Assembly: GCA_021324825.1 (NCBI GenBank)
Contig: JAJPII010000023.1
Coordinates: 1-64,000 of the forward strand
From: Spartobacteria bacterium
Lineage (GTDB): Bacteria > Verrucomicrobiota > Verrucomicrobiia > Chthoniobacterales > Chthoniobacteraceae
Length of the DNA stretch: 64,000 nt
Reading direction: 5' to 3'
How positions within the stretch are numbered: position 1 is the stretch's first letter; each line of letters opens with the position of its first letter. Both the position numbers and the translations under genes were made by a program. Positions 7,234-15,915 of the stretch are shown here, one piece after another. Below the pieces are notes generated by a model. It searched no databases. It was not told the origin of the DNA and saw only the letters and a program-made list of their open reading frames with translations.

Positions 7234-8135
7234 TGAGCAATTACTATCTCGATCATCTCCAGTATCTCGAAACGGAGTCGATCCACATCATGCGCGAAGT
7301 CGCGGCCGAGTTCGAGCGGCCCGCGCTCCTCTTCTCCGGCGGCAAAGATTCCATCTGCCTGTTGCGCCTCGCGGAAAAAGCCTTCCGCCCTTCGGAACTT
7401 CCAATGCCGCTGCTCAACATCGACACCGGCCATCACTTCCCGGAACTGAACTCCTTCCGCGACGCCCGCGCTGCGGAGCTGGGCGCGAAACTCATCGTCC
7501 GCACCGTCGAGGCGGCGCTGGCAAAAGGCGTCGCCGTCCAGTCTCCCGGCCAGGTCAGCCGGAATCATCTGCAAATACCCGTCCTGCTCGCCGCCATCGA
7601 GGAGTTCCGGTTTGACTGCTGCATAGGCGGCGCGCGGCGCGACGAGGAAAAGGCGAGGGCCAAAGAACGCTTCTTCAGCTTCCGCGACGGCTTCGGCCAG
7701 TGGGACCCAAAGAATCAGCGGCCCGAAATCTGGAACCTGTACAACGCGCGGATCAACCCCGGGGAAAACATGCGCGTCTTTCCGTTGAGCAACTGGACGG
7801 AGAAAGACGTATGGGAATACATCGGGCGGGAGAAACTCGCGGTGCCGTCCATCTATTTCAGCCATCGGCGCCGCGTCGTGCGGCGGCACGGCCAATGGCT
7901 GCCCGTCAGCGAACTGGCGCCGCCGAAGCCGGGCGAGCGGGTGGAGGACCTCGTCGTCCGCGTGCGCACCATCGGGGATGTCATAAGCACCGGCTGCGTG
8001 GAATCGCCCGCCAACAGCGTCGCGGACATCATCTCCGAAATCGCCGTCGCCCGCGTCACGGAACGCGGCTCGCGCGCGGACGACAAGGTCTCCGAAGCCG
8101 CGATGGAAGACCGCAAGAAAGCCGGGTATTTCTGA
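7233..8135 (+). CDS. cysD: Sulfate adenylyltransferase subunit 2
   Basis: The catalytic small subunit of ATP sulfurylase, forming APS from sulfate and ATP. From ATG 7233, sharing TAATG with the cysH stop, it is 300 residues long, the standard size. The PP-loop is LLFSGGKDSICLL. Also typical are the GGARRDEEKARAKER motif, FPLSNWTEKDVWEYI and the C-terminal MEDRKKAGYF. A longer in-frame start at 7176 would run inside cysH and is rejected. Works as a complex with CysN encoded immediately downstream. Confidence 0.95.
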   Translation: MSNYYLDHLQYLETESIHIMREVAAEFERPALLFSGGKDSICLLRLAEKAFRPSELPMPLLNIDTGHHFPELNSFRDARAAELGAKLIVRTVEAALAKGVAVQSPGQVSRNHLQIPVLLAAIEEFRFDCCIGGARRDEEKARAKERFFSFRDGFGQWDPKNQRPEIWNLYNARINPGENMRVFPLSNWTEKDVWEYIGREKLAVPSIYFSHRRRVVRRHGQWLPVSELAPPKPGERVEDLVVRVRTIGDVISTGCVESPANSVADIISEIAVARVTERGSRADDKVSEAAMEDRKKAGYF

Positions 8136-8137
8136 CC

Positions 8138-9445
8138 ATGACGCGCTCCGCCGATCTTCTCCGCTTCAACACATGCGGCTCCGTTGACGACGGCAAATCG
8201 ACTCTCATAGGACGCCTCCTCTATGATTCGAAGTCGCTCATGGAGGACCAGATCGAAGCGCTCGAACGTTCCGCGGATATAACCGGCGCCGGGCAGATAA
8301 ACCTCGCCAACCTCACGGACGGCCTCCGCGCCGAGCGCGAGCAGGGGATAACCATCGACGTCGCGTACCGCTACTTCGCCACCCCGCGGCGCGAGTTCAT
8401 CATCGCGGACACCCCCGGCCACGTCCAGTACACGCGCAACATGGTCACAGGCGCGTCGTCCTCGAACCTCTCCGTCATCCTCGTGGACGCCCGGCTCGGC
8501 GTCATCGAACAGAGCCGCCGCCACGCATGCATCGCCTCGCTGCTGCGCATCCCGCACCTCGTCGTCGCCGTGAACAAGATGGACCTCGTGGACTGGAGCG
8601 AGGAGCGCTTCCTCGAAATCCGGGCGCAGTTCGAACAATTCCTGCCGCGCCTCGACATGAAGGACGTCGCATTCATCCCGGTCAGCGCGCTGAACGGCGA
8701 CAACGTCGTCGATCCTTCCCCCAACGCGCCGTGGTACGGAGGGCCGACCTTGCTGGGGCATCTCGAGAGCGTCCACATCGGCAGCGACTGGAATCTCTCC
8801 GAATTCCGGCTGCCGGTGCAATGGGTCAACCGCCCGAACAACCCGAAGCACGCGGGCTTGCACGACTTCCGGGGGCTCAGCGGACAGATAGCCGGAGGAA
8901 TCGTGCGGAGGGGCCAGGACATCATGGCGCTGCCGAGCGGATTCACGAGCAAGGTGCGGGAAATCTGGACGCTGGACGGCTCGTTGCGGGAGGCTTTCGC
9001 GCCGCAGTCGATCACCCTCGTGCTCGAACACGACATCGATGTAAGCCGCGGCGACATGCTCGTCGATCCCGCCGCGCTTCCCGGCGCCGGCGGCGATCTC
9101 CACGCGCGAATATGCTGGCTGCATCCGCGTCCCCTGCAGGCGGGCAGGAAGTATTTCCTGAAACACACGACGCAGACCGTGCAGGCTGTCGTCACCGCCA
9201 TCGAGCACCGCATAAACGTCGCGACCCTGGACGCGGAACCGGGCGCGCCCGAGCTCGCGATGAACGACATCGGGGAAATACGCGTGCGCACGTCAAAGCC
9301 GATCGTTTATGACGGCTACGCGAGCAACCGGCTGACGGGTTCCTTCATCCTCATAGAGCAGGGGACGAACGCCACCGTTGGCGCCGGCATGCTGCATCCG
9401 CCCGCGGAAACCGCGCAGCCGGAATACCGCGACTTTGTGATTTAG
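8138..9445 (+). CDS. cysN: Sulfate adenylyltransferase subunit 1 (GTPase)
   Basis: The regulatory GTPase of ATP sulfurylase; GTP hydrolysis drives APS formation by CysD. A 435-residue protein with EF-Tu-like G motifs: P-loop GSVDDGKSTLIGR, AEREQGITIDVAYR switch, DTPGHVQYTRNM and NKMD. Two beta-barrel domains follow and it ends at YRDFVI. There is no C-terminal APS-kinase (CysC) fusion, unlike CysNC proteins. It starts 2 bp after cysD and is the last gene of the cluster. The ATG at 8138 is the only sensible start, since longer frames overlap cysD. Confidence 0.95.
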   Translation: MTRSADLLRFNTCGSVDDGKSTLIGRLLYDSKSLMEDQIEALERSADITGAGQINLANLTDGLRAEREQGITIDVAYRYFATPRREFIIADTPGHVQYTRNMVTGASSSNLSVILVDARLGVIEQSRRHACIASLLRIPHLVVAVNKMDLVDWSEERFLEIRAQFEQFLPRLDMKDVAFIPVSALNGDNVVDPSPNAPWYGGPTLLGHLESVHIGSDWNLSEFRLPVQWVNRPNNPKHAGLHDFRGLSGQIAGGIVRRGQDIMALPSGFTSKVREIWTLDGSLREAFAPQSITLVLEHDIDVSRGDMLVDPAALPGAGGDLHARICWLHPRPLQAGRKYFLKHTTQTVQAVVTAIEHRINVATLDAEPGAPELAMNDIGEIRVRTSKPIVYDGYASNRLTGSFILIEQGTNATVGAGMLHPPAETAQPEYRDFVI

Positions 9446-9471
9446 GCCGGAGAGAACCCGGTCCGCACCGT

Positions 9472-9511
9472 GGGCGGCCCGTTGCGAGTCGATACGCGCG
9501 CGAGGCCGCCC
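9472..9511. terminator. Inverted repeat between converging genes
   Basis: GGGCGGCC (9472-9479) and GGCCGCCC (9504-9511) can pair around a 24-base loop in the short gap between the end of cysN and the end of a minus-strand gene. This position suits a bidirectional terminator, but there is no T-run. Confidence 0.3.
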
Positions 9512-9550
9512 GCCATGTCGAAAATTGGCGCGAGCGAAAAGCGCTGACTT

Positions 9551-9742
9551 TCATGGATGGGCCTGGCGGGAAGTTCCGCTGACGGCTGGCGTTTGCTCTT
9601 CGACGGGCGGCTTGTAGCTCCGCAGAAAGTAAACCGTCGCCAGAAGCAGGACGACGGAGAGCGCGATGGCCGCCAGCTTGACGCGGCCCGCCCAGATGGC
9701 CTTCGGGCTGAGGGATGGGTTTTTCCGGCGCCTCGGTTTCAT
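9551..9742 (-). CDS. Small single-pass membrane protein, unknown
   Basis: A 63-residue protein with a basic N-terminus (MKPRRRKNPS), one transmembrane helix at about 24-41 (LAAIALSVVLLLATVYFL) and a short Pro/Thr-rich tail. The start overlaps the stop of the upstream unknown gene by 4 bp (ATGA), the main reason for accepting it as real. No family recognised. Confidence 0.5.
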   Translation of the reverse strand: MKPRRRKNPSLSPKAIWAGRVKLAAIALSVVLLLATVYFLRSYKPPVEEQTPAVSGTSRQAHP

Positions 9743-10098
9743 CCGTTGAATTCGTCCTCATCCTCCTCGGGAGGGAGAAGCGCGCTTTCCAGCGTGTTCC
9801 GGAACATGAGAAAGGTGTTGGTGATGAAGAGCGGGTCGCGTTGTTCCGCGGGGTCGAGAAACGCGTCCAGGAAGTCCTCGATGTTCAGCCGGCCGTATTC
9901 CTCGAAGGCCGCCTCCGCCAGCCGCCGCTGGAAGGCGAGCCGGTGGGTGGCCTCGAAGCAGCAGAGCACCAGCTCGAAATCGAGATCGTCGAACTCGTCG
10001 CTGAACAGCTCCTCGATCCGGCTTTCCTCCTCGCAATGCACGCGGTCGTCGCTGACGCAGCGGACGATGGCGACGAATGAAGAGACGAGGTAGCTCAT
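9739..10098 (-). CDS. Hypothetical acidic helical protein
   Basis: A 119-residue, strongly acidic and predicted all-helical soluble protein (for example EEESRIEELFSDEFDDLDFE and a C-terminal PPEEDEDEFNG). No domain recognised. It overlaps a small membrane-protein gene downstream, forming a two-gene unit, and is divergent from the ABC ATPase gene at 10227. Acidic character, ATGA overlap and good coding composition support it. Function unknown. Confidence 0.6.
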   Translation of the reverse strand: MSYLVSSFVAIVRCVSDDRVHCEEESRIEELFSDEFDDLDFELVLCCFEATHRLAFQRRLAEAAFEEYGRLNIEDFLDAFLDPAEQRDPLFITNTFLMFRNTLESALLPPEEDEDEFNG

Positions 10099-10132
10099 GG
10101 TTTTCGCTGACTTTTACACGGCGGCGCGCTTT

Positions 10133-10183
10133 TGGAAAAGGAATGCTTGCACCTTCTCGCGTGCTGTAAAAAAGCATTTTCCA
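10133..10183. promoter_or_regulatory. Imperfect inverted repeat in a divergent promoter region
   Basis: TGGAAAA-gg-AATGCTT (10133-10148) is mirrored by AAGCATT-TTCCA (10172-10183) in the 128-bp region between the divergent genes at 10098 and 10227. It could be an operator or an RNA hairpin in the ABC gene leader. No sigma-70 boxes are convincing here. Confidence 0.35.
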
Positions 10184-10226
10184 TACTGGCGCGGCAATCC
10201 TCCCGGCGTTACGCTGGCCGGGGTTT

Positions 10227-11540
10227 ATGGTTGAATCCTCCGCGATCCTGGAGCTCCAGCATGTCTCCAAGTCTTTTGCCACCGGCGGCGGCCCGCGCGT
10301 CAAGATACTGGATGATGTCAGCCTCCAGATCGCCGCGGGCGAGATGTTCGCCCTGCTGGGGCAATCCGGTTGCGGAAAATCGACGATCCTGCGCCTGCTT
10401 GCCGGTCTGGCCCAGCCGACGGAAGGCGCCGTCCTCCGGCACGGCCACAATCTTGTCGGCGTCAACGGCAGCGTCTCCATTGTCTTCCAGAGTTTCGCCC
10501 TGTATCCATGGCTGACCGTCTCGGAGAACGTGGAGATCGGCCTTATAAACCAGCGTCTTTCCAAGGAACAGGAACAGGCCGAGATCGAAAAGGCGCTCAC
10601 CTTGATCGGCCTTTCCGGCTACGAAAACGCCTACCCGAAGGAGCTTTCCGGCGGCATGCGCCAGCGGGTCGGCTTCGCGCGGGCCATCGTCGCCAAGCCC
10701 GAAGTCCTCTGCATGGACGAGGCGTTCAGCGCGCTCGATGTTCTGACAGCGGAGAATCTTCGCACGGAAGTCGTCAATCTCTGGCGATCCAAGCCCTGGG
10801 ACCTCAAGAGCATCTTTTTCGTCACCCACAACATCGCGGAGGCGGTCTTCATGGCCACCCGCATCGTCATCGTTTCCTCGCATCCCGGACGCGTGAAGCA
10901 CGTCATCCCGAATCCGCTGCCTTATCCCCGCGATGTCAATTCAAAGGAATTCCGGAACCTCGTGGATACGATCCACGACGCCATCACCGCCCTGGCCCTG
11001 CCGGATGACCAGCAGCACGAGGCCGCCGCGGCGCCCTCCGCGAAACCGGGCGAACCTCCGCGCAGACGCGTGGAATCCATCCCGCAGATTCCCGTCGGGC
11101 GGATGGTCGGCTTGCTGGAAGTGCTGGAGGACAGCCAGGAGACGGTCGATATATTCGAGCTGTCCACGCGCATCGGCAAGGAATTCGGCGACACCATCGC
11201 CACCGTCAAGGGCGCCGAGATGCTCGAACTGGTCGATACGCCCAAGCACCAAGTGTATCTCACCGAACTCGGCAGGAGTTTCCTCGCCGCGGACCACGCC
11301 GGGCGCAAATCTATCTTCGCCCGCCAGCTTCTCAAATTGCGCCTCTTCCAGATAATCAGCGGGAGCCTGGAAAAATCCCGGAGCATCGACGAGGATGTTC
11401 TCCTCGAGGAACTCGCCATCCTTCTTCCGTACGACCAGCCGGAAAAGCTGTTCGAAACCATCGTCGCCTGGGGGCGCTACGCGGAGATACTCGACTACGA
11501 CCAGGACACGCACACCATTTTCATCCCGGAAGAAAGGTAA
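10227..11540 (+). CDS. Nitrate/sulfonate-type ABC transporter ATPase with C-terminal AAA-associated domain
   Basis: A 437-residue ATP-binding subunit. Residues 1-250 are an ABC ATPase of the SsuB/TauB/NrtD class: Walker A GQSGCGKST, signature LSGGMRQRVGFARA, Walker B VLCMDEAFSALD and the H-loop FVTHNIAEA. Residues about 285-430 resemble the AAA-associated C-terminal domain found on a subgroup of these proteins; GRMVGLLEVLEDSQETVDIF opens it. The partner permease and binding protein are not adjacent, so this is an orphan in the window. Its closeness to sulfate-assimilation genes makes a sulfonate or nitrate substrate plausible but unproven. The start codon is ATG with only a weak GGGG upstream. 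Confidence 0.85.
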   Translation: MVESSAILELQHVSKSFATGGGPRVKILDDVSLQIAAGEMFALLGQSGCGKSTILRLLAGLAQPTEGAVLRHGHNLVGVNGSVSIVFQSFALYPWLTVSENVEIGLINQRLSKEQEQAEIEKALTLIGLSGYENAYPKELSGGMRQRVGFARAIVAKPEVLCMDEAFSALDVLTAENLRTEVVNLWRSKPWDLKSIFFVTHNIAEAVFMATRIVIVSSHPGRVKHVIPNPLPYPRDVNSKEFRNLVDTIHDAITALALPDDQQHEAAAAPSAKPGEPPRRRVESIPQIPVGRMVGLLEVLEDSQETVDIFELSTRIGKEFGDTIATVKGAEMLELVDTPKHQVYLTELGRSFLAADHAGRKSIFARQLLKLRLFQIISGSLEKSRSIDEDVLLEELAILLPYDQPEKLFETIVAWGRYAEILDYDQDTHTIFIPEER

Positions 11541-11550
11541 GCCTTTCTGC

Positions 11551-12201
11551 CTGCTGTTCGCCGCTTGGAGCGGCCTGCTCTTCGCGCAGGCGGGCTCCAT
11601 CTACACGCAGCCCGATCCCGCCGCGACGGGCGGCATCGAGGGCGGCTCGCCCGTGGCCTTGAGCCGCGCGATCGCGGTGGATCACACGCGAACCCGCGTC
11701 TATTCCGCGCCGCTTTCCGCCGGCGGCGCGGCCTTCCGCTTCGAACATCTGCCGGTCGGGAAATACGACCTGGTTCTCGTGACCCGCAGCCATTCGATTC
11801 TTGAAGGCCTCGTGCTCGGCGGCTCTTCGTCCGCGCTGACGCCGGTCTCGATGAAGAACCTGGAGAAGCGCGTCGCGCTCGCCGATTCGTTTTTCAACCG
11901 GTATGCGATCCATCGCATCGGGGTGGACGGAGAGAAGGCGCTGGCGTTCGTCGAACGCATCCGGGACAGGAACATCCTGAAGCAGTCCGGGGAAAAGCTG
12001 GACGCGAATCTTCGGCGGCTGGAGATCGTCGAATTGGCGCGGGCGGAGGACGATTGGCAAATGGCCGAAACGCGCCACCTGTACCGCGAAGGCGAACCGA
12101 TCCGGGAATCGCCCGCGTTTTTCGAAGACGTTTACCTGTCGGAACTTGGGAACATCCGCGTGGTGGACGCGGTGAAGCAACTCGGGCGGATCAAGGAATA
12201 G
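11551..12201 (+). CDS. Secreted protein of unknown function, start codon unclear
   Basis: About 216 residues. The N-terminus has a hydrophobic signal-like stretch (LLFAAWSGLLFAQA), preceded in frame by basic RKKGK. The body contains a carboxypeptidase-regulatory-like beta segment (FRFEHLPVGKYDLVLVTR) and a charged helical C-terminal half. It follows the ABC ATPase gene directly. In this frame there is no ATG, GTG or TTG between 11398 and the signal peptide, so translation would need CTG (11551 or 11554), coupling from the upstream stop, or a sequence error. The signal peptide and clean coding composition make the gene itself likely. It ends with a 10-bp overlap with the minus-strand regulator gene. 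Confidence 0.55.
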   Translation: MLFAAWSGLLFAQAGSIYTQPDPAATGGIEGGSPVALSRAIAVDHTRTRVYSAPLSAGGAAFRFEHLPVGKYDLVLVTRSHSILEGLVLGGSSSALTPVSMKNLEKRVALADSFFNRYAIHRIGVDGEKALAFVERIRDRNILKQSGEKLDANLRRLEIVELARAEDDWQMAETRHLYREGEPIRESPAFFEDVYLSELGNIRVVDAVKQLGRIKE

Positions 12202-13543
12202 AGCCGATCTTTTTTCGCAGCGTCACGCGGTTCATCTTCAACTCCCGCGCGAGGACAGTCGGCTTGTTGCCGAAGCGATTCAGGAGGCTCTTCAGCAGCA
12301 TCGATTCGATCTCGCCGTGGATTTGCTCGTAATCGGAGCCGAGCCGCACCTTTTCTTCCAGCCAGTATTTCAGAGCCGCCTCCAGGCTGGAATCGGAAGG
12401 CTCGGATTCGCGGATGCCCGCGGGCAGGTGCCTGGGAAAGATCGTGTCGCCGGAAGAAACCGCCGCCGCGTATTCCAGGGTGTTGCGCAGTTCGCGCACA
12501 TTGCCGGGCCAATGGTAGCGGCACAGCAGCGCGAGCGCTTCCGGAGAAAAGGCCAGCCGCCGTCCCTTTGCGATGTTGCCGAGAAAGACGGCCGCGAGGG
12601 CGGGGATGTCTTCCCCCCGGCGGACGAGCGGCGGCAATTCGATCTCCAGGACGTGCAGCCGATAGTAAAGGTCCTCCCGAAACCGGCCGGCCCGAACTTC
12701 CTCGCGCAGATTGCGATTCGTCGCCGCGAGCAGGCGGAGGTCCACGGTTCTGTCTTCGCGTCCGCCGATGCGGGTGAACGTCCGCTCCTCGACGAAGCGC
12801 AGCAGCTTGGCCTGGATGGAAGGGGGGATGTCCGCGATCTCATCCAGGAAAAGCGTGCCGCCCGTGGCGCGTTCGATATGGCCCGGCTTTGTCGAAAGCG
12901 CGCCCGTGAACGCATTTTTCTCGTAGCCAAAAAGCTCGCTCTCCAGCAGCGGCTCGGGCAGGGAACCGCAATGCAGCGTGACGAAGGGCGCGTCCCTCCG
13001 CGCGCTGTTTGCGTGGATGACGCGGGCGACGAGGGTCTTGCCCGTCCCGGTCTGGCCCGTGATGAGGACGGGCGCGTCCCCCGCGCAGGCGTGCGCTATT
13101 TCGACAAAAGTCCGCTGCATCGAAGCCGCCGCGCCGATGAGCAGCGGCGGCGGTTCAACCGCTTTTTCCTCCGCCGCCGCGGGCCGCGAACCGAGCAGTT
13201 GCTCGATTGTTTCCCGGACTTCCTGCAAGTCGAGCGGCTTCACGAGATACGCGGTCGAGCCGAGCTTTTTGGCCGCCACGGCGTTGTCGAGATTCCCGTG
13301 CGCGGTGATGACGAGCACGGGCGGGGCGTCGGGTTGCCGCCGTATTTCCTCCAGCAGTTTCAACCCGTTCATGTCCGGCAGTCCGATGTCCAGGATGCAC
13401 AGCGCAAAGCCGGCGCGGCCCAATTCCCCGAGCGCCCTTTGTCCCGAATAGCAGAGCGCGGCCTCGCACCCGAGCCGTCCGCAGAGCGCGGCGAGCGCGG
13501 AGGCGAGCGCGTGTTCGTCTTCGACGATGAGTATCCGTTTCAT
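12191..13543 (-). CDS. Sigma-54-dependent response regulator, NtrC family
   Basis: A 450-residue activator. The receiver domain (1-118) has phospho-acceptor Asp52 (ILDIGLPDMNG) and Lys102. The AAA+ domain (about 135-375) has Walker A GQTGTGKT at 163-170 and Walker B GGTLFLDEIAD. A Fis-type HTH ends the protein (GNKPTVLARELKMNRVTLRKK). The sigma-54 contact loop reads NAFTGA at 210-215 instead of GAFTGA, with Asn for the first Gly. The partner sensor kinase gene lies just upstream with a 4-bp overlap. Targets unknown; the adjacent NiCoT gene, divergent from the kinase, is one candidate. Confidence 0.92.
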   Translation of the reverse strand: MKRILIVEDEHALASALAALCGRLGCEAALCYSGQRALGELGRAGFALCILDIGLPDMNGLKLLEEIRRQPDAPPVLVITAHGNLDNAVAAKKLGSTAYLVKPLDLQEVRETIEQLLGSRPAAAEEKAVEPPPLLIGAAASMQRTFVEIAHACAGDAPVLITGQTGTGKTLVARVIHANSARRDAPFVTLHCGSLPEPLLESELFGYEKNAFTGALSTKPGHIERATGGTLFLDEIADIPPSIQAKLLRFVEERTFTRIGGREDRTVDLRLLAATNRNLREEVRAGRFREDLYYRLHVLEIELPPLVRRGEDIPALAAVFLGNIAKGRRLAFSPEALALLCRYHWPGNVRELRNTLEYAAAVSSGDTIFPRHLPAGIRESEPSDSSLEAALKYWLEEKVRLGSDYEQIHGEIESMLLKSLLNRFGNKPTVLARELKMNRVTLRKKIGSIP

Positions 13544-14823
13544 GAGAGCGCGGGCAGTTCGATCGTTACGACGGCGCCTCCGTCCGGGCTGTTCTCCACG
13601 CGGAGCGCGCCCTCGTGCGCCTTGACGATCTCGGAGGCGACATTCAGGCCGATCCCCATGCCCCCTTCCTTTTCGGAGTAAAACAACTCGGCGTAATGCG
13701 CCAGCGCGTTTTCGGAAAAGCCGCCGCCGCTGTCGCGGAAAATCACGACGACCGCGCCGCCGCCGTTATGCGCCGCCACGCGCAACGTCCCGCCGCCGGG
13801 CATCGCCTGGATGGCGTTGAGCGCCACGTTACCAAGAGCCTGATTCAGCCGCCGGGCGTCCGCCGCGACGCGCAGGCCGGGCGGGATGTCGCGCTCTATC
13901 CTCACCCGCGCGTGATCCGCCAGCGGGCGGATGGAACGGGTTACGGCGTCCAGCAATTCTCCCACGTCGGCGGGCGACGTCCGCGGCGGAGCGGGCCGGG
14001 CGAGAAACATCCACTGGTTGACAAGGCCCTCGATCTTGGCGGTCTCGCCCAGCGCGATGGGGATCGATTCGGACGAAGTCTCGGACTGGAGAAGCTGTAA
14101 GTGCATGCGTATGCCGGAAAGCGGATTGTGAATTTCGTGGGCGAGGCCGGTCGCCATCCTGCCAAGGAGGGCAAGGCGTTCGGCGCTTTCCCGCCGTTGG
14201 CGCTCGGAGTTGTACGCGCGCGCGAGCAAGCCTATTTCATCGCGGCGTTCCGCGATCTCTTCCTCGACCTGCGGCAGCCGCTCCGCGAGCCGTCGCAGGG
14301 GACGGACGACGCCCCGGGCTAGCGCCCCCGCCAAGGCGAGAGTCAGCGCCCAGAAAACCGCCAGCACGAAAAGCGTGAGAGGCTGGAACAGGGGCTGGGT
14401 TCCTTTCGGACGGACGAGCACCAGCGAGACGGCCTGGTCCACGGGCGCGGACGCGGTGCTTTCATCCGTGGCGGGCGGGATCGACCTGTCCTGGAAATAG
14501 ACTTTCAGATTCAGGATGCGGCCCAGGTCGTCCGCCGTTTTGGCGGAATGCGGCAGACGCGAACCGCGGATGAAAGCGGCGTTGGTGCGGGCGAGAGTCG
14601 CGAACCGTTCGCGGGAACCGCGCTGGAAGCTCGTTTCCAGCCACGCGGTCAAGGCCACGGAACCCGCCGCCACGAAAACGAGGAACGGCAGCGCGATTTG
14701 AATCCACAAACCGCGGCCAGGCCGGTCTTTCGAATGAGAAATTTTTTGGATGCCGATGATAGACACGAACGGGTTTAAGGGGCAAAATCCATGCATGTAA
14801 TTTGGCCGCAAGCGCGGCCGCAT
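13540..14823 (-). CDS. Membrane-bound sensor histidine kinase
   Basis: Partner of the NtrC-type regulator. Two transmembrane helices (IQIALPFLVFVAAGSVALTA and a second near LTLFVLAVFWALTLALAGAL) flank a periplasmic sensor region of roughly 90 residues. A HAMP-like linker, the H-box ATGLAHEIHNPLSG and an HATPase domain follow (N-box NVALNAIQAM, G-boxes RDSGGGF and GGMGIGLNVA). The start is uncertain: ATGs at 14880, 14823 and 14796 are in frame. The first overlaps the divergent NiCoT gene and is unlikely; 14823 is used here. The signal sensed is unknown. Confidence 0.85.
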   Translation of the reverse strand: MRPRLRPNYMHGFCPLNPFVSIIGIQKISHSKDRPGRGLWIQIALPFLVFVAAGSVALTAWLETSFQRGSRERFATLARTNAAFIRGSRLPHSAKTADDLGRILNLKVYFQDRSIPPATDESTASAPVDQAVSLVLVRPKGTQPLFQPLTLFVLAVFWALTLALAGALARGVVRPLRRLAERLPQVEEEIAERRDEIGLLARAYNSERQRRESAERLALLGRMATGLAHEIHNPLSGIRMHLQLLQSETSSESIPIALGETAKIEGLVNQWMFLARPAPPRTSPADVGELLDAVTRSIRPLADHARVRIERDIPPGLRVAADARRLNQALGNVALNAIQAMPGGGTLRVAAHNGGGAVVVIFRDSGGGFSENALAHYAELFYSEKEGGMGIGLNVASEIVKAHEGALRVENSPDGGAVVTIELPALS

Positions 14824-14850
14824 CTTACCGCGCGATAGGATTATGTCCCT

Positions 14851-15915
14851 ATGAAGAACGTCTTTCATCGCATTTTTCACGACCGGGCAACGGATGTGCG
14901 GTCTTCGATCATCGGAATCTATTTAATCCTGGCCGTCGCGAATATCGCCGGCTGGGCCTGGGCGTATATCGTCTTTCACACCCACCCGGTTCTTCTCGGG
15001 ACGGCTCTCCTGGCTTACGGGTTCGGCCTGCGGCACGCGGTGGACGCCGATCACATCGCCGCCATCGACAACGTGACCCGCAAGCTCATCCAGGAGGGCA
15101 AACGCCCCGTGTCCGTCGGGTTCTTCTTTTCCCTGGGGCACTCGACGGTGGTCATCCTCGCTTCCGCTTGCGTCGCGGTGGCGACGAGCGCCTTGCAAAG
15201 CCGGTTCGAGGCGTTCAAGCAGGTTGGCGGCATCATTGGCACGACGGTCTCGGCGTTCTTTCTGCTGGTTGTGGCGGCGATGAACATCGTCATCCTGCTC
15301 GGCACGTACCGGACTTTTCAGCGGGTGCGCGGCGGCGGGCGTTACACCGAGGAGGACCTGGATATGATCATGGCGCGGGGAGGCGTCCTGGCGAGAATCC
15401 TCCGGCCATTATTCCGTATTATACGTAAAAGTTGGCATATGTATCCGCTCGGCTTTCTCTTCGGCCTCGGGTTCGATACCGCCACCGAAGTCGCCCTCCT
15501 GGCCATCTCCGCCACGGAGGCTTCCAAGGGCCTCCCGATCTGGTCGGTTCTCGTCTTTCCCGTCCTGTTCACTGCCGGGATGTGCCTGGTCGATACCACG
15601 GACGGCATCCTCATGCTCGGAGCCTACGGATGGGCTTTCCTGAACCCAGTCCGCAAGCTCTTTTACAATATGACCATCACCGCCGTCTCCGTGGTGGTGG
15701 CGCTGGTCGTGGGCGGCATCGAGGCGCTCGGGTTGATCGCCGACAACTTCAACCCCGCCGGAGGGTTCTGGGATGTGATCCGCAATCTCAACGAGAATTT
15801 CGGCGACATCGGCTACTTGATCATAGGCATCTTCGCCGCGAGTTGGCTCGTTTCCTTTCTCGTGTACAAGGCGACGGGGCTTGGGGGCAACAGCGTGATC
15901 ACACCGGCCGAGTAA
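14851..15915 (+). CDS. Nickel/cobalt permease, NiCoT (HoxN/NixA) family
   Basis: A secondary transporter of 354 residues that imports Ni2+ or Co2+ across the inner membrane. The signature RHAVDADHIAAIDN in the second transmembrane segment is the metal-binding HX4DH motif. The other family motifs, LGFDTATEVALLAISA and SLGHSTVV, are also present. About eight transmembrane helices are visible. A Shine-Dalgarno AGGA lies about nine bases upstream of ATG 14851. No nickel or cobalt enzyme is encoded nearby, and no cobalamin riboswitch is seen in the very short leader. Nickel and cobalt preference cannot be separated by sequence. Confidence 0.92.
   Translation: MKNVFHRIFHDRATDVRSSIIGIYLILAVANIAGWAWAYIVFHTHPVLLGTALLAYGFGLRHAVDADHIAAIDNVTRKLIQEGKRPVSVGFFFSLGHSTVVILASACVAVATSALQSRFEAFKQVGGIIGTTVSAFFLLVVAAMNIVILLGTYRTFQRVRGGGRYTEEDLDMIMARGGVLARILRPLFRIIRKSWHMYPLGFLFGLGFDTATEVALLAISATEASKGLPIWSVLVFPVLFTAGMCLVDTTDGILMLGAYGWAFLNPVRKLFYNMTITAVSVVVALVVGGIEALGLIADNFNPAGGFWDVIRNLNENFGDIGYLIIGIFAASWLVSFLVYKATGLGGNSVITPAE

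Noticed and set aside
14820-14851. Cobalamin or nickel riboswitch before the NiCoT gene
   Set aside because: The leader between the divergent genes is far too short and shows no conserved riboswitch elements.
14861-14880. ATG 14880 as start of the sensor kinase
   Set aside because: It lies within the start of the divergent NiCoT gene, and the residues before the first transmembrane helix would be an implausible tail.
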